Source: Muribaculaceae bacterium
GTDB lineage: Bacteria; Bacteroidota; Bacteroidia; Bacteroidales; Muribaculaceae
Assembly (NCBI GenBank): GCA_016302215.1
Contig: JAEDNZ010000117.1
Location: 1 to 5,909 of the forward strand
DNA length: 5,909 nucleotides
Direction of reading: 5' to 3'
Each line of letters opens with the position of its first letter. Position 1 is the first letter of the stretch. The position numbers and the translations under genes are program-made. Positions 5,907 through 5,909 of this stretch are shown one piece after another. Under the pieces are notes generated by a model. The model made no database searches and was not told where the DNA came from. It was given only the letters and a program-made list of their open reading frames with translations.

Positions 5907-5909
5907 TGC
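5906..5909 (+). other. Possible start codon of a further gene
   Basis: The pssA stop forms TGATG with an ATG at 5906-5908, a classic one-base stop/start overlap. Only one further base is available, so whether a third gene of the phospholipid unit begins here cannot be judged. Confidence 0.3.

Overview
The window looks like an ordinary chromosomal stretch from a member of the Bacteroidales, possibly the Muribaculaceae or a related gut family. The clues are perfect TAnnTTTG-type -7 boxes in front of both transcription units, no Shine-Dalgarno-like purine runs before the starts, a short phosphatidylserine decarboxylase directly followed by phosphatidylserine synthase, and a small CCGxHxxC protein of a kind I associate with Bacteroidetes. 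The family-level placement is inference. No rRNA, tRNA, CRISPR array, insertion sequence or phage gene was seen.

Layout: two transcription units diverge from an AT-rich intergenic region (4258-4522). Leftward (minus strand), in transcription order: a PatB/MalY-type C-S lyase/aminotransferase (3061-4257), the EPSP synthase AroA (1730-3025), a small membrane-anchored protein with a CCGxHxxC motif (1296-1727), a ZnuB-type metal ABC transporter permease (419-1255), and, after 68 bases, the start of an exported protein with a Lys/Ala/Ser-rich linker that runs off the left edge (1-350). The gaps between the first four genes are 35, 2 and 40 bases, so an operon is likely. Rightward (plus strand): psd (4523-5191) and pssA (5196-5906), 4 bases apart. 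The pssA stop overlaps an ATG that may start another gene beyond the right edge.

How the genes work together: PssA makes phosphatidylserine from CDP-diacylglycerol and serine, and Psd decarboxylates it to phosphatidylethanolamine, so the right-hand unit is a complete two-step lipid pathway. The left-hand unit mixes functions: sulfur amino acid metabolism (PatB), the shikimate pathway (AroA), and a probable metal-uptake pair (Cys/His-motif protein plus permease).

I found no strong case for a wholly new system. The points most worth a second look are the AroA active-site loop, which carries Ala and Leu where E. coli has Gly96 and Pro101 (the pair seen in the glyphosate-tolerant CP4 enzyme), the CCGxHxxC membrane protein beside a metal permease that has no ATPase or binding-protein gene in the window, and a Ser in place of the conserved Ala in the catalytic motif of PssA.
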